DNA from: Nymphaea colorata
Lineage: Eukaryota; Streptophyta; Magnoliopsida; Nymphaeales; Nymphaeaceae
Assembly (NCBI RefSeq): GCF_008831285.2
Contig: NC_045148.1
Span: forward strand, 744,001 to 808,000
Length of the DNA stretch: 64,000 bases
Direction of reading: 5' to 3'
A program made the position numbers and the translations under genes. Below, one piece after another: positions 49,185 through 60,470 of the stretch (position 1 is its first letter; each line of letters begins with the position of its first letter). Under the pieces are notes generated by a model that worked only from the letters and a program-made list of their open reading frames with translations, ran no database searches and was not told the origin of the DNA.

Positions 49185-50030
49185 TCGATGCTTGCCACAT
49201 CACATGTCTCAGTTGATTATAAGCATTTTACTGCCGTAAGTGGAATGTCATAATAAACAACCTATCTACTACTCTGATATTTCATAGAGAGTGAATTGTA
49301 CTCTGAATAAGAATTCTCTCTTCAGCATATCTAAAAGATTCGGCCTATTAATTTATGTGGTGCTTTCTTACATTACCTGCAGCAGCCTTTTATGTGAACA
49401 TTACAAATTATAACTTTTTTTAAATGAATTATGTTATGCTAGCCGTAGATATAAGATCAGAAATGATCTCTAATCACTGAAGATCTGGGGATCAAATCTG
49501 ATCCTCCCCATTCGGATTTTAAATCTACGTCTTCTACATGTATCATGGTTCTAAGATCCGCATTGCTCAGATCCCTGCTCATTTAAACATTAGATCTCGC
49601 TTAACATGGATCAAGGACCATCAACCACTACTTGAATTTTTTCTTAACATTACCTCCGAGAATCGAACTAAAGACCTGTCTTTATACAGACCCTTAACCC
49701 GACCAGAACTACGTTATGCTTCTTGAGGCCTTTTATGACTAAATTTCATTTATTTCATTTTAACTGAAGTTCTCGCCTACTTACTGTTGGATTTTTTTTT
49801 ATGAAGAGAAATTATAAAATAAATTGTTTTTTTGGTATGAAGAAAAGAAATTGTAAAATAAATTGTTTTTGAAATTATAGAGGAAAGGTGGGCCAGAATG
49901 AAAAAGGCATTTACATAACGTTGTTTATGTTCAGGTTGATGTTTTGAAGCAAACCGATTCACCTGTGAACTCGGTTTGAGCAAAACGTGTGCTAGAAAGC
50001 TGCCTGGCTCTTTGGTTCCGGCGGGATCTC
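49185..50030. other. Spacer upstream of the GT77 pseudogene
   Basis: No gene is seen. AT-rich sequence leads to the (TC)n tract at 50026-50044. Confidence 0.55.
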
Positions 50031-51357
50031 TCTCTCTCTCTCTCCCCTCCCGAGCCAGATCCGCTGCTTCACTAAGAGGTATCCTCCATTTCCTTCTCTT
50101 CAATTTTGGGCTTATGAATTACTTGTTTCTTCTTTTTTCCTGAGGGGGGTGGGGGGGAATATTCTCGATGGATCTTAGTTTTTGTTTGGCAACTTTGTTT
50201 TTTGGATTTAATGGGATGTTAGGGAACTGGAATGTTTTCTAAGAGACGACCTGGTTGCCAGTGGACGGTAATATACGTTTTCCACGTAGACATTTGGTTT
50301 AAATTGTTATCGCCTAGAATCCGAGTTACTAAACTTTGTTGTAAAATCATTTCCAACGTCAGTAGCTCTCTCTAGGGGATTGGAAGGCAACATATCTTCA
50401 ATAGCTTAGGCCGCGTCGATGTCTGTAACTTATGTGATATCCCACTATGTATGGCAGCGGCCTCTAGTATATCTTAGGTACCTCGTTGTATGTGTGTGAA
50501 GAGTGTTGCGTCAAGTGCTTCATCTTGGTGATTTTTTTGGCATTATGCGTTTTGTTCGTTGGACGTTCTTAATTGTTGGTTTTGGATTAGTTGTTTGTTT
50601 TTGTGTAAAGGAAACTGTTCACAGGTCTCGTTATATAGTTACGGTCTTACATGTGGCGATTTTAGCAGCAAAACCTTTAGAATATCTGGGTGGACTGTTA
50701 AGTTACATTTCTGACGATGTATATAACATCATACGAATGGATCAGCGAGGGAATTCATGACTTGGTAAAATGGAAAACATGAACGCCAATTGCTTGTTTT
50801 GATGGCATAAACTCGAACCGATATATGATTATGATTAATTGTGGGAAAAAATATTAGATAAAGTCATAAAGCTGCTGTCTAATAAGGTGGTCCATCTAGA
50901 ACAGATTTTGACAGAAAAATGGAAAATAATTTAGGTGAATCTTTCTTTTCTTTTAACACAACTCTACACAGATTAAAAATTTAACAGTGTTTATTGTGTA
51001 TCACATTTTGGTTTTAATGCTGTCATTTTGGGAGCAAAATTTGGTCTTCCATGCCCAAATAACAAATAAATTGGGTATATCTTTTTCTTCTAACTTTGGT
51101 GCAATGGTTATTGATTTGTTGTTCTGCATTTGCTTTTGTAGGACTCTACAAGCGGCCGTGACAAAGAAGTGTGACAATTGTTTTGGGACAATAGTGCTGG
51201 ATACATGATTTATGTTCATGAGGATTCATATTATTCTGCATCGGACTACAATGGAGAATCTTCATGATAAAAGTTTGAGGCATGAGGAACGAAGGGCAAA
51301 ACGTTTGCCCAGCTTGTCTCTAAGGCATTCTTGCCATCTTTTGTGATTCCTGCAACA
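50030..51357 (+). other. Probable 5' UTR exons and intron of the GT77 pseudogene
   Basis: A CT-rich leader at about 50030-50080 ends with AAGAG before GTATCC. A second untranslated exon would run from the acceptor TTTTGTAG at 51140 to the ATG at 51358. The open frame at 50503-50760 lies in this presumed intron and matches nothing known. Preserved untranslated exons argue that the pseudogene arose by genomic duplication rather than by retrocopying. Confidence 0.45.
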
Positions 51358-53577
51358 ATGCCTTCCCTTCATCAGAGACAAGAGCAACAGCAGCCTTTAG
51401 CAGATCCATTTCCAATTTCACCTCATCAAATAAATACTAGTCAACGATCTTCCCCTTTCTTCAGTACTGTTGGCTTCTTTATCACATTGTTATCCCTTAT
51501 TATTTTACTTGGGATTTTCTATCCATGGTTTGGTTATTCAGGAAGCCTATTTCCCTCAAGTGATGGGTCTCTTTCAAAATGGAGAGATTATACCTTAGCT
51601 GAAGCTGCTGCGTTTGTGGCAAAGGATGGCACCGTTAGAGTTTGTGTAGTTAGTCAGCCATATCTACCCTTTTTAAATAACTGGTTGATCAGCATTACTA
51701 GACAGAAAAAATTTATGTAACACTTTACCAGGTGAACGAGAAATGGCCAGGACATGCTGTCCTGATCCCTCCTGCCCCAGACACTCAGACAGCTCACAAA
51801 TTTGGATCACAGGTAACATCTGTACACTGATATGTTATTTGATTATCTTTACATTTTCTTGGGTCTGAAGCCTTTTTTTTTTCCCCTATTCTATTTCCCA
51901 TAAATATCTTCACATATAGAATTTTCTTCCATGGACTGCACCAAAGCCCTTGCCATGAGTATGCCTTTCTTTCCTTTTTCATGCATATATGAATTATCTC
52001 TACCGATCACTTATTTTTCATCTTTTTTTTTCCCATCTGAGCATATTTCATCTGTAAGATTTTATGTAAAGCTTCTTACCATGATTGCTTTTATGTAGAT
52101 CTGAGCATATACCATCTGTGAGCTTTTCTGTAGGACTTCTTAAACCATGATTGCTTGTGCAATGAGCACCAGTAGCTTAAAGGCAACTTCATGTTCCATG
52201 ATATGAAGACATGATTGAAAGAAGTCCTTGCTCATGATATGCTGATGTGAACTCTGTCCTTGCTTCTCATTTTGTTGTCTCTCGGGTGTTTCACCATTTG
52301 CTACATATTTGGAGCTTGGCTATAATGTAATGTACAATTATGTTGACATGATCTTGTTGAAGGATCCCCCTTTTTGAGGGGAATCATGATGTTTATTTTA
52401 CAGATGACATGGCTATGTTGCGTACACTCTATTTCTCAAGATGCTGTCAAATTGAAATTTTAAAATATTGTTTTTATGACTGTAAGGAAGTGATATTCTG
52501 CAAATAACTGGCTCAAATTGTTCGATCTGAACTACAGGATAACCTTCATGAGCCAATCTGCAGGTGAAATCTTTGAATCATCCTCACACTTTGCCAGTTC
52601 CTGGAAAGAAAGGGCACACTTATATTTGTAGCTGGATGATATTCTTGCCTTCTACAAATGGAGCTAAAAGACTTATGGAGAAATGGATTGAAGAACTCCA
52701 AACCCAGCCATGATCTAGCAAAACAAGCTAATGACCACCCTGCCTTTAACTGCGCTTGGAACAAAACAGCTGGCAGGTGTGTGTTGTCAAACCTGTTCAT
52801 GTTAATGTCTTATGGATTAACCTCCTCTTAAGTACAGCGCAAAGAGATCTTTTATCAAAATTTACATTTTGAGACGACCATGAATTATAAAAGGTAGTCC
52901 TAGTAAACCTTGTGCTGTTGAAGAAATCCGAAATCGTATTCAATGGACTCCCGTATATGTATATGGGAAATGTTGGTCCACATCACTTTTGTTTACGCTG
53001 CCTTTATTGGCATTACCATTACAAAGTATTTCAAAATATTGCAAATATCTATGATCGTGGTTGGTCCTTGTATATTTTTGTCTTGGTGCTTCTTGCACTT
53101 TTAGGAGTTTTTTGGCTCTTGCTCAGAGGTTATTTCTTATAGTATTCAGTATATGCAACACAAACCTGCATTCCTCAGTAGGACCCTTCGTGTTGAAGGT
53201 TTCTTTTCCTTTTATTGGTTCCCTACAGCATCTTCTTATATGCAATTTTTCACATACTATAATTGAGGTTTCACTAACCTGTGTATGTTTTGTGTTTGTG
53301 TCAAGTTGATGTTCGATCTCTACTCTGGTTCTTTTAAAATATGAGCTAAAAATATAGTTTGTTGCAGGTGGACATGTACCTACTCTCACAAGCTGGATTC
53401 CCATTAGGTGGCCTATATTTCAAGAACCAGACTTGGGTTCAGGAAACCAAAGGGATGCATGTCATTATTCACAGTAACTACATAACTGGCTTTGAAAAGA
53501 AGATTAAGCGGTTTCAAGAATATTGTCTGTGGTTGTTGGACGATTATGCAAATGAATCATCATTGGGCAGAACATGA
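51358..53577 (+). pseudogene. RGXT/MGP4-like (GT77) xylosyltransferase pseudogene
   Basis: The family adds xylose to rhamnogalacturonan II in the Golgi. The first part (from ATG 51358) has a cytosolic tail, a membrane anchor (FFITLLSLIILLGIFYPWF), then LSKWRDYTLAEAAAFVAKDG and SQPYLPFLNNWLISITRQKK. A deletion then removes about 11 residues and shifts the frame to TLYQVNEKWPGHAVLIPPAP, ending at a donor at 51813. The next expected exon, with the catalytic DVD motif, is absent. A later exon (about 52564-52776) keeps GKKGHTYICSWMIFLPSTNG and KWIEELQTQP but has TGA for Trp and a frameshift. The last exon (53368-53577) is intact: GGLYFKNQTWVQETKGMHV and GFEKKIKRFQEY. Without the catalytic exon it cannot be an active enzyme. 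Confidence 0.92.
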
Positions 53578-53847
53578 TAAGAAACCTTGAGCTTAATTTT
53601 TCTGGCATCAATACTTGCTGCTGCAGGGTAGCGAACCCATCATGAAGATCTCTTAGAACAGAACGTTCTATTGATTATGGGTCTTTATTGCCTCGACCAT
53701 TTTTAACAGACCTGTGCAGTGCCGTAGCCCCATCCAGTTCCAGTTACCTGCTAAGCTTGATTCCCCAGACACCAATGATCGATTCAAATGTTGTAAATTT
53801 TGCCTGGAATGTGTTCTATGCATTCCTTTTGAGTTGAATGTTATGCA

Positions 53848-54132
53848 CTGTTTGGATGGAGGGAAAGAGATGAAAAGGAATGGAGGGAAAGGAAAACGGA
53901 AGGGAATGGGGAGAGAAAGGAGAACGGAAGGGAATGGGGAGAGAAAGGAGGTTAATTTCTCCATTTTAGAGGGAATGGAATTACATTAAAAGTCATTTCC
54001 TTTCTCTCCCTTTCCTTTGCACCCAAACACAGTTATTAGTTCTTTCTTTTTCCTTTCTATTAATTAGTCATCCAAACACAGGAAAGACTTTTCTTTTCAT
54101 TCATTTCTCTCCCTCTCCCACCATCCAAACAG
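53848..54132. mobile_element. CTGTTTGGATGG-type MITE with purine-rich arms
   Basis: This 285-bp segment begins CTGTTTGGATGGAGGGAAAG and ends CCCACCATCCAAACAG. The left half is nearly all purine and the right half pyrimidine, so it can fold back. A run GGAATGGGGAGAGAAAGGAG occurs twice in tandem near 53904-53950. The target duplication is unclear. Confidence 0.65.
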
Positions 54133-55638
54133 GCTGTTATAATGATTTTGTCTTCTTCATCTTTCTTTTTTCACGCATATTGTTTCTGTTTTTATTGCGG
54201 AAGTTCTCTGCGACTTTGTGTTTCGGTTTGCTTGGGCCATAGAAACTGCTTGTGGCACTAAGAAATTTGAAATCAAATGTATTGCAGAAAATCATTACTG
54301 CAAACATGCAGATGTAAAAAGGGTACCACCACTTTCTCCGGGGGACATTTGGCATTTCCTCAACTCACTGCAAGTCCTATTCTGTGGGGTTCAATTCTGG
54401 TTTAAGTTAGGCCAAGTTCAGGTGGTGGCTTCGGAGTCCGGGAACTCATACAAGATATCCACCTGTTTGTACCATAATGCACGTTGCTGTTCAGGTTTGG
54501 AAAACCAAGTTGCTATTCAGGTTTGGAAAACCAAGTTGGGACGTTTAATGTATCAGATTTGGTTCAAACATCTTACAAATGGAGCACTTCGCCGGGGTTC
54601 TGTCTCATATTGACAGTTTATTGTCAAATGGATGGCGGGGATTTTACATCTCCTTCCGGATGTGATTTGGTAGATTGTATGACTATGACCTGCTACGTCT
54701 GATCCTGGACTCCTCGAGTGAAGCATCTGAATATGAAAGATCGTTGCTCGGGTTCCGTTAAAGTACAATATACATGTGTTCTTTCATATGTTAATTTTTC
54801 TATACGGATATATTATAAATATTTTTTATTTTGGTACATTACAAAATTATGCATATGTGATGTTATATGATATTAAATTTTACAAAGCTCAGATTCACAT
54901 GGTAGACCTGTTCTAGGAAGCCAGGGCTCTTTGGATTGTGCATTTGGGAAAGGACCACTCAGAAATTGGATCTCTTGCCCGATCAAGGCTGTATGAGCGA
55001 CAAGATGACTAAAATTCCACGAACTTTTTTGCTTCTTTGCTTTTACTAGCAACTTCAATCAAGGCGGGAAAAACTCTATAGCTTTTGCTTGGCAAGTAGG
55101 AGTTTGGGAGACGATTGAGAAACTCTTTTAGTGCTTGTTTGGCAGGCATTAATTTGGAGGAGGATTTTAAAGCTTGTTTGGCAAGTGGGAATTTGGGGGG
55201 AGGATCTGAATGGAGTTGGATTGGCTATAGAGAATCCAAGGCTTCCTATCCCTATATGAGGTTGCCTTTAACAGAAAAATTGTTTGTGAAGATGGGAATA
55301 AAGTCCACACTTGCCAATTTCTTCTCCACAAAGAACATAGACAATTGAGAAATCCAAGGATTCCGCTTACTTTTGAAAGCCTTCAGAAGTTTGCTTCCTG
55401 GCAAAATATTCTTATCTATTCCTTCCTATGTTTCCTAAGTTATTTTCCGTCACTTTCTTGCCATCTGCCGAGCAGGAAAAAACGTGGATTTCCGATGAAG
55501 GCAAGCTTTGGCAGAACGAGCAGAAATACGAGTTCTTTCTGTAAAATGCGTCAAAGAAAGAGAGGAAAAAAATATAATGTTCTTCCTATGTAAGAATGGT
55601 TAGTACATCAGCTAAGTTACGGTTCAGCTTGAGCAGGA
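54133..55638. other. Spacer without recognised genes
   Basis: It contains a short direct duplication of TTCAGGTTTGGAAAACCAAG at 54490-54540, and a repeated GCTTGTTTGGCAAGT-like phrase near 55085-55190. The 54218-54613 open frame matches no family I recognise. Confidence 0.55.
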
Positions 55639-56889
55639 TCACATTTCAAAATATGTGCTCAAAGAGACCGCAAAATAGATGGTGAGCGAGAGTAAATAGA
55701 TGTTGCAGACGGTTCGAGGCCTTGATGAAGAGACTGCATCGATGTCCGGTTCATCAACCTCGGTGGCGTTGGGAGAGGGGGGAGGCGGAGGCGGCAGAGG
55801 AGGAGGAGGCATGAAGTCTGCACCATGGGACCTCCTTGGCCTGCATTTTTCTTCGAACAGTTAGTAATTGGAGCAAAGTACTCCTACAGAAAGAATACAC
55901 ATATCTATAACTATCATGCATGCCTATCATTTAATCCTTGGTCGCCTTCTTTCTGAATTTGCAAATATCTACCAAATATATACTCCTCTCTCTCTCTCTC
56001 AAACACACATAGTTCTGAGTGCATGTCAATTGATTTTTTGTAGGCCTGAAGATGAACCAGAGAGGAAAAACATAATACCCGTCAGCTGCTGGGCAAAAGG
56101 TGATGGTGTAAGCGACTGCCTTGCATGTGAAAGTGCTGCTCCCATCATCAAAAGCGTAGCTGTATGCCCTTGGGCATGCAGTTTTGAACACTGTAGAATA
56201 GTAAGAGGGCTTACAGCTTGTGGGGTTTGCAAAGCTCCCAGTGCAGCAGTATTGATCAAGTCCGAATGCATTGCATGCACTCTTGCATGCGACCACTCCA
56301 TCATCCACAACCTGCAGTTCTCTGGGGCAACCTAGTGATCAAACACCTATGTTTGGTTAGATAAGTCCTGCATCTTCCATAGAATTTGGCTACATCATGG
56401 TTTTATGAGAGCTTTACCTGAATTGAGATTGGTTGTACAGCCAGTGGCATTGCAAGGCCCGTTTATGCTGCATGGCTTTGCAATAATTGGCAGGTTATAT
56501 CCATCAACAAGACTGATATCATAGTAATCATCAGTGTTTCCGTCTCCTAAAGTGATCTCGAACAGAGTCACAGGTGGTTGTCCTCCGCGTCCATTGCATT
56601 CAAGGTTACCACCACAGTCACCAGTTAGACATACACCATTCCCTTCACTGTCAAAATTGCAGCCCGTTCGGCCCCAAATTCGGCCAGACCATTTTGGTGT
56701 TGCCTGAATGTTGTAACTTGTGCCTGGTTTTAATTGAAACCCAGTCGGAGACAGTTCTGGTGAGCCGGCACCTGATAGAATTGCTGGCCATATTGTGAAT
56801 TGGCAGTTGTTGGTGATTGTGAATGTGAAAGAGCATGCTGCGATGAAGAAGACCGGCAAGAACAGGCAAATCCCAGTGATTTTGTCCAT
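55639..56889 (-). CDS. Thaumatin-like protein (PR-5 family) with a GPI-anchor-like tail
   Basis: This is a secreted cysteine-rich defence-related family. Minus-strand exons are 56889-56418, 56331-56079 and 55840-55639, 308 residues. Signal peptide MDKITGICLFLPVFFIAACS is followed by TFTITNNCQFTIWPAILSG, GRIWGRTGCNFD, CLTGDCGG, FEITLGDGNTDDYYDISLVD, then CPRELQVVDDGVVACKSACN, YCCTGSF, CPRAYSYAFDDGSSTFTC and ITFCP. Exon 3 adds PPPPLPPPPPPSPNATEVDE and ends in a hydrophobic stretch (NIYLLSLTIYFAVSLS), as in GPI-anchored thaumatin-like proteins. I chose the three-exon model because the phases fit (2 into 2) and TACTAAC, an ideal branch point, lies just before the acceptor. A read-through of exon 2 to a stop at 55931 is the alternative. 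The core is firm; the tail is probable. Confidence 0.85.
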
Positions 56890-58386
56890 GCTGATGGTGA
56901 CAGCACTAAGTTGGCAGCTGAGCTAGAGATTGATGAATGACCTGCATGCTGAATGAGGGAATGTGAGCATAATTTGAAGGTTTCATTTGCTGTGTCTAGA
57001 TCAGATCAAGGTGACAAGTTTAGGTTAAGTATTTTGTGCTATAGAAGTGAAGGTGGCCTCTTAACGAAGAAAATATATTCCGTCCTAGAGTTTGCATGCA
57101 CGGCACACATTCTTGCATGCCTAGAAATTGCACTTCCTGTCGCCTGACATCAAAATAAGAGCAGTGCTCATCTTTCACACCAGGAATGACAAAAATGAAG
57201 TCGGTTTTGATTATCCCTCCCTTTGCCTTTTTCCTGTGCAATTAGATAAACCAATGAAAGAAGATTGAGAACAGCGGATACAAATCGAAGTGAGTCAAGT
57301 GATAGTTACATCCAATTCAAACGAATATTGTATTTGGCTAACTTATCAAGATGGTTAACACGGATTATTAACATTTTCTTAATGTTGAATGCACTTGACC
57401 CAGGCAGACTACTTTTGACTCGAACGGCAAGTGTAAGGGTCAACATAGGTTCGTATGCTTTCCTTGCAAGTATACATCAGATAACCTACGTGCATTTTCC
57501 ATGGTCCAAGACATCATCATATTCGAAATGTAGAATAGCCTCTTGATTATGGAATATAATAAGGCGACAAGACGTAAAGTTTACAAATCTCACATTACTT
57601 TCACCGTTCTTGGCACTTCCACGCCGCCCTTCACACCTGCATATACATCCCCCTCTCTCTCGCTCGCGATCGGTGGACGGGGTAGCCTGTTGGGCAGACA
57701 CCAACCTGACAATGTTCTATTATATCCGCCTCCTTAGATGCCAATTGAGCAGTTTATCCTTCCAGATTCGTTCCCAACAGGCCAACAATCCAAGATTCAA
57801 AGACCGCAGAAATAACTTGGCGAATAGAAGCGCTACTTTTAGCATCCACTCGTATCTGATCTGATTAAGCTTCAGAAAATTAGCCTTCAAATTAGGACTG
57901 CAAATGAGACTTATGACCATGACGTTAATTCCTATCGGCTTTTGTGGTCGAGGAAATATGAAAGCTTCACATTAGACGCTGACAAGTTCATTTGAAAGTT
58001 GATTCTTGATAGTAGCAACCAAAATAGTTGGCTGCCCAACATTATTTAAAAGTTTGCAGTAATAATGGTCTAAACTGGAGATTACATCCTCAAAGGCTAC
58101 TCTGTTCCTGATCTGTCAAATACTCCTCGCTGCCACCCGAAAAGATGACCACCATGACAGACCCGCCACCTTCACATTGAAACGCTTCTTACACCATCCC
58201 TAGAGCCACCGTGAAAACGTGACCATGCCTCAACTGCCACCGCTCTCTCTCTCTCTCTCTCCCACATGCGCACACACTCCTAGACAACTAAAATCCATTC
58301 TCAGTGCAATATTAATGCCAAAAAACCTTCTAGTTGTAAAAAATTTTGTCCACTACATTGTACTGCTCAACCACAAAAGATATCTT
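56890..58386. other. Spacer without recognised genes
   Basis: The first few hundred bases are the likely promoter of the thaumatin-like gene. A (TC)n tract lies near 58242-58260. No coding series is seen. Confidence 0.55.
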
Positions 58387-58606
58387 TCAAGAGCTTGCAG
58401 CTTCATCTTCAACTTCAGATTCCTTGGCATCATATTCCGGCTTACTGCTAGGAAGAGGGCGGCCACTTAAAGGATCAATCACACGGGGATCACGAGGCCC
58501 ACCTTTACGTGACATTGCTAGCATAGGAGGTGGCGGCAAAAGCCCTGCCCGGAAAAGAATTTGTTGAACTGGTTCAGAGGGCTGAGCACCAACAGATAAC
58601 CAGTAT
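58387..58606 (-). CDS. Last exon of a bS16-type organellar ribosomal protein gene
   Basis: The minus strand after the acceptor TTCAG at 58607-58611 reads YWLSVGAQPSEPVQQILFRA, GLLPPPPMLAMSRKGGPRDP and then a longer acidic tail ending SEVEDEAASS and TGA (58387-58389). The first part is diagnostic for plant bS16 of mitochondria or plastids, a small-subunit protein of organellar ribosomes. The upstream exons (with RIRLSRFG and NPLPGKDGG-type sequence) are not visible between here and the retrotransposon that starts at about 60370. They may lie beyond the window on the far side of it, or this may be a detached fragment. Confidence 0.85.
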
Positions 58607-60369
58607 CTGAATAAAGAAACAGCACTGACATCAGCAACTTAAGTGCACGCGTGCATACTTCGGGCACAGACACATGCAGATGAATCAGACAAACAGAACG
58701 TACGCATCTAAAAAAAATCTATTTTTCAAGCATAAAGCTGCATCATGTCAACCAATTAAGACAGCAGAGCAACTTATGCAACATTGCATGCAGAACAAGC
58801 ATGTAGATGAGAATATCAGAAACAATGAGTTGACATTGGCCTATGGAGGATCAGTGAAAAGTAACCTGCCAAATTAATTACTCTTTTTTCTCCTCATAAA
58901 AGAAGCCGGCATGAAATATGTAAACAACCTTACTCTTGGGAATTCCATTGTGGAAATTGTTAATAGTTCTAGCTGCAAATTCTTTTCATATTACTTGTAG
59001 ACATGAAAACTCCCATGGCAAAAAGACATGCACGTGATACACTTGTCCATCATTTTTGCTTCCATAGCACCAGTTTCCTGGAGATAGTTTATAGGAAAGG
59101 AAAAGAAAATTCGTAACCCTGTAAGTTACAGTAGAGACTAGAGAATTAAAACTTCCAACTGTTTACTCAAGGAAAGTTGCCAAATCCATTTATTGGCATC
59201 TGAACTCACAAATAGCATGAAGGTTCTGTCTGAGTAGCAATAAACAGACAAGCCCAAAGCTACTTGCATGGTTGAGGTTTTGCATTTAGAGAAACTTTTC
59301 ACACCATAGAAGCAATGTCTAAACTATAAACATTTAATTACTCCAGAAAGTATAGGTAAAATCTTTAAATCCTCATCTTAAAGATCTCGCTTGTCGAACA
59401 AGCAAAGCCCATAATGATCCTCTTCCATCTTGATGATAAAATTTATTATTGTTCTATATAAAGTTTGCCCTGAGATTAATGATCACAAGTAGTTACAGAA
59501 CAGTACATCTAATCTCCTAATAGCAAGCAGAAAAACTTGACTGTACCTAAGCCTGAGACACATATACCATAATGCTTAACCTCATAACCCTGCTCATACT
59601 TGGGCTATCACATGTCTTGAAGCACATGAGTACATTTAACTTCAAAATTTATGGGATCAGAGCTCTTGCAGTAACTCCATTCTCTACATGGCAGGAAGAA
59701 CACACATGCTAGCTCCACGACAATATGGAATGATTCAAAATGCATTTCCAAATGACAAACGCCAAACCACATTAATCATCAAAGCAAAAAGCTGAAGGCA
59801 AACATCATTTCATGCAGTCCTTGTTTAACATTGCCCAGGCATAGGCAAGAAAAAGAAATAGCCAATTACTTACCAAGACAAGCATTTAAACAAATACTTG
59901 CCAAGCAAGTGTTACATTAACATATGCAGACATGCACATTTACAAGAGAGAGCATGCACATTTACAAGAGAGAGCTCAACCAGATGCGTACTCAAGCACA
60001 TGATGAACTTTTAGGTAAAACACTTTGTCATGCAGTAAGAAGCATACACAAAGTATGCAGGTATCCCTGGAAGTTTTCTATTCTTGAAAGCCAACTTACC
60101 ATTTCTTTCTTTTCACTTAGTTTTTTTAATCAAATTTCTTTTTTTACCTGCAGCACCCTACCATGTAAGTGAGGATGTGGACTGGGAAGCCATGAACATG
60201 AATCAAAACAAAGTTTACTCTTTCTGAAAAGTCAAAAGGAAAGTGTATCAAAGAATCTGGAAGGTTAATCAACACATCAATGTTATGTTCCCTTCATACA
60301 CTTGTACTTTTACATTCAACTCCACACCACGTCTCTGGTGTCCGCAATTCAAGCTAGTATGATACCTGA
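58607..60369. other. Presumed intron or spacer of the bS16 gene
   Basis: No coding exon is recognised on either strand. A 20-bp direct repeat of the GCACATTTACAAGAGAGAGC kind occurs twice at 59935-59973. Confidence 0.5.
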
Positions 60370-60470
60370 TGAGAACCCTCTGATGTAGACAATAATCTAC
60401 GGCCGACTTACGATATTTTCGATTTATCATAAAAACATCAAATTTCTTGTACCACTACCTAGGTGCTTGT

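Noticed and set aside
50503-50760. Hydrophobic 85-codon frame between the UTR exons of the GT77 pseudogene
   Set aside because: It lies in a presumed intron and matches no protein family I know.
55868-56335. 155-codon plus-strand frame
   Set aside because: It is the antisense of the cysteine-rich thaumatin-like exon, which is the real coding strand.
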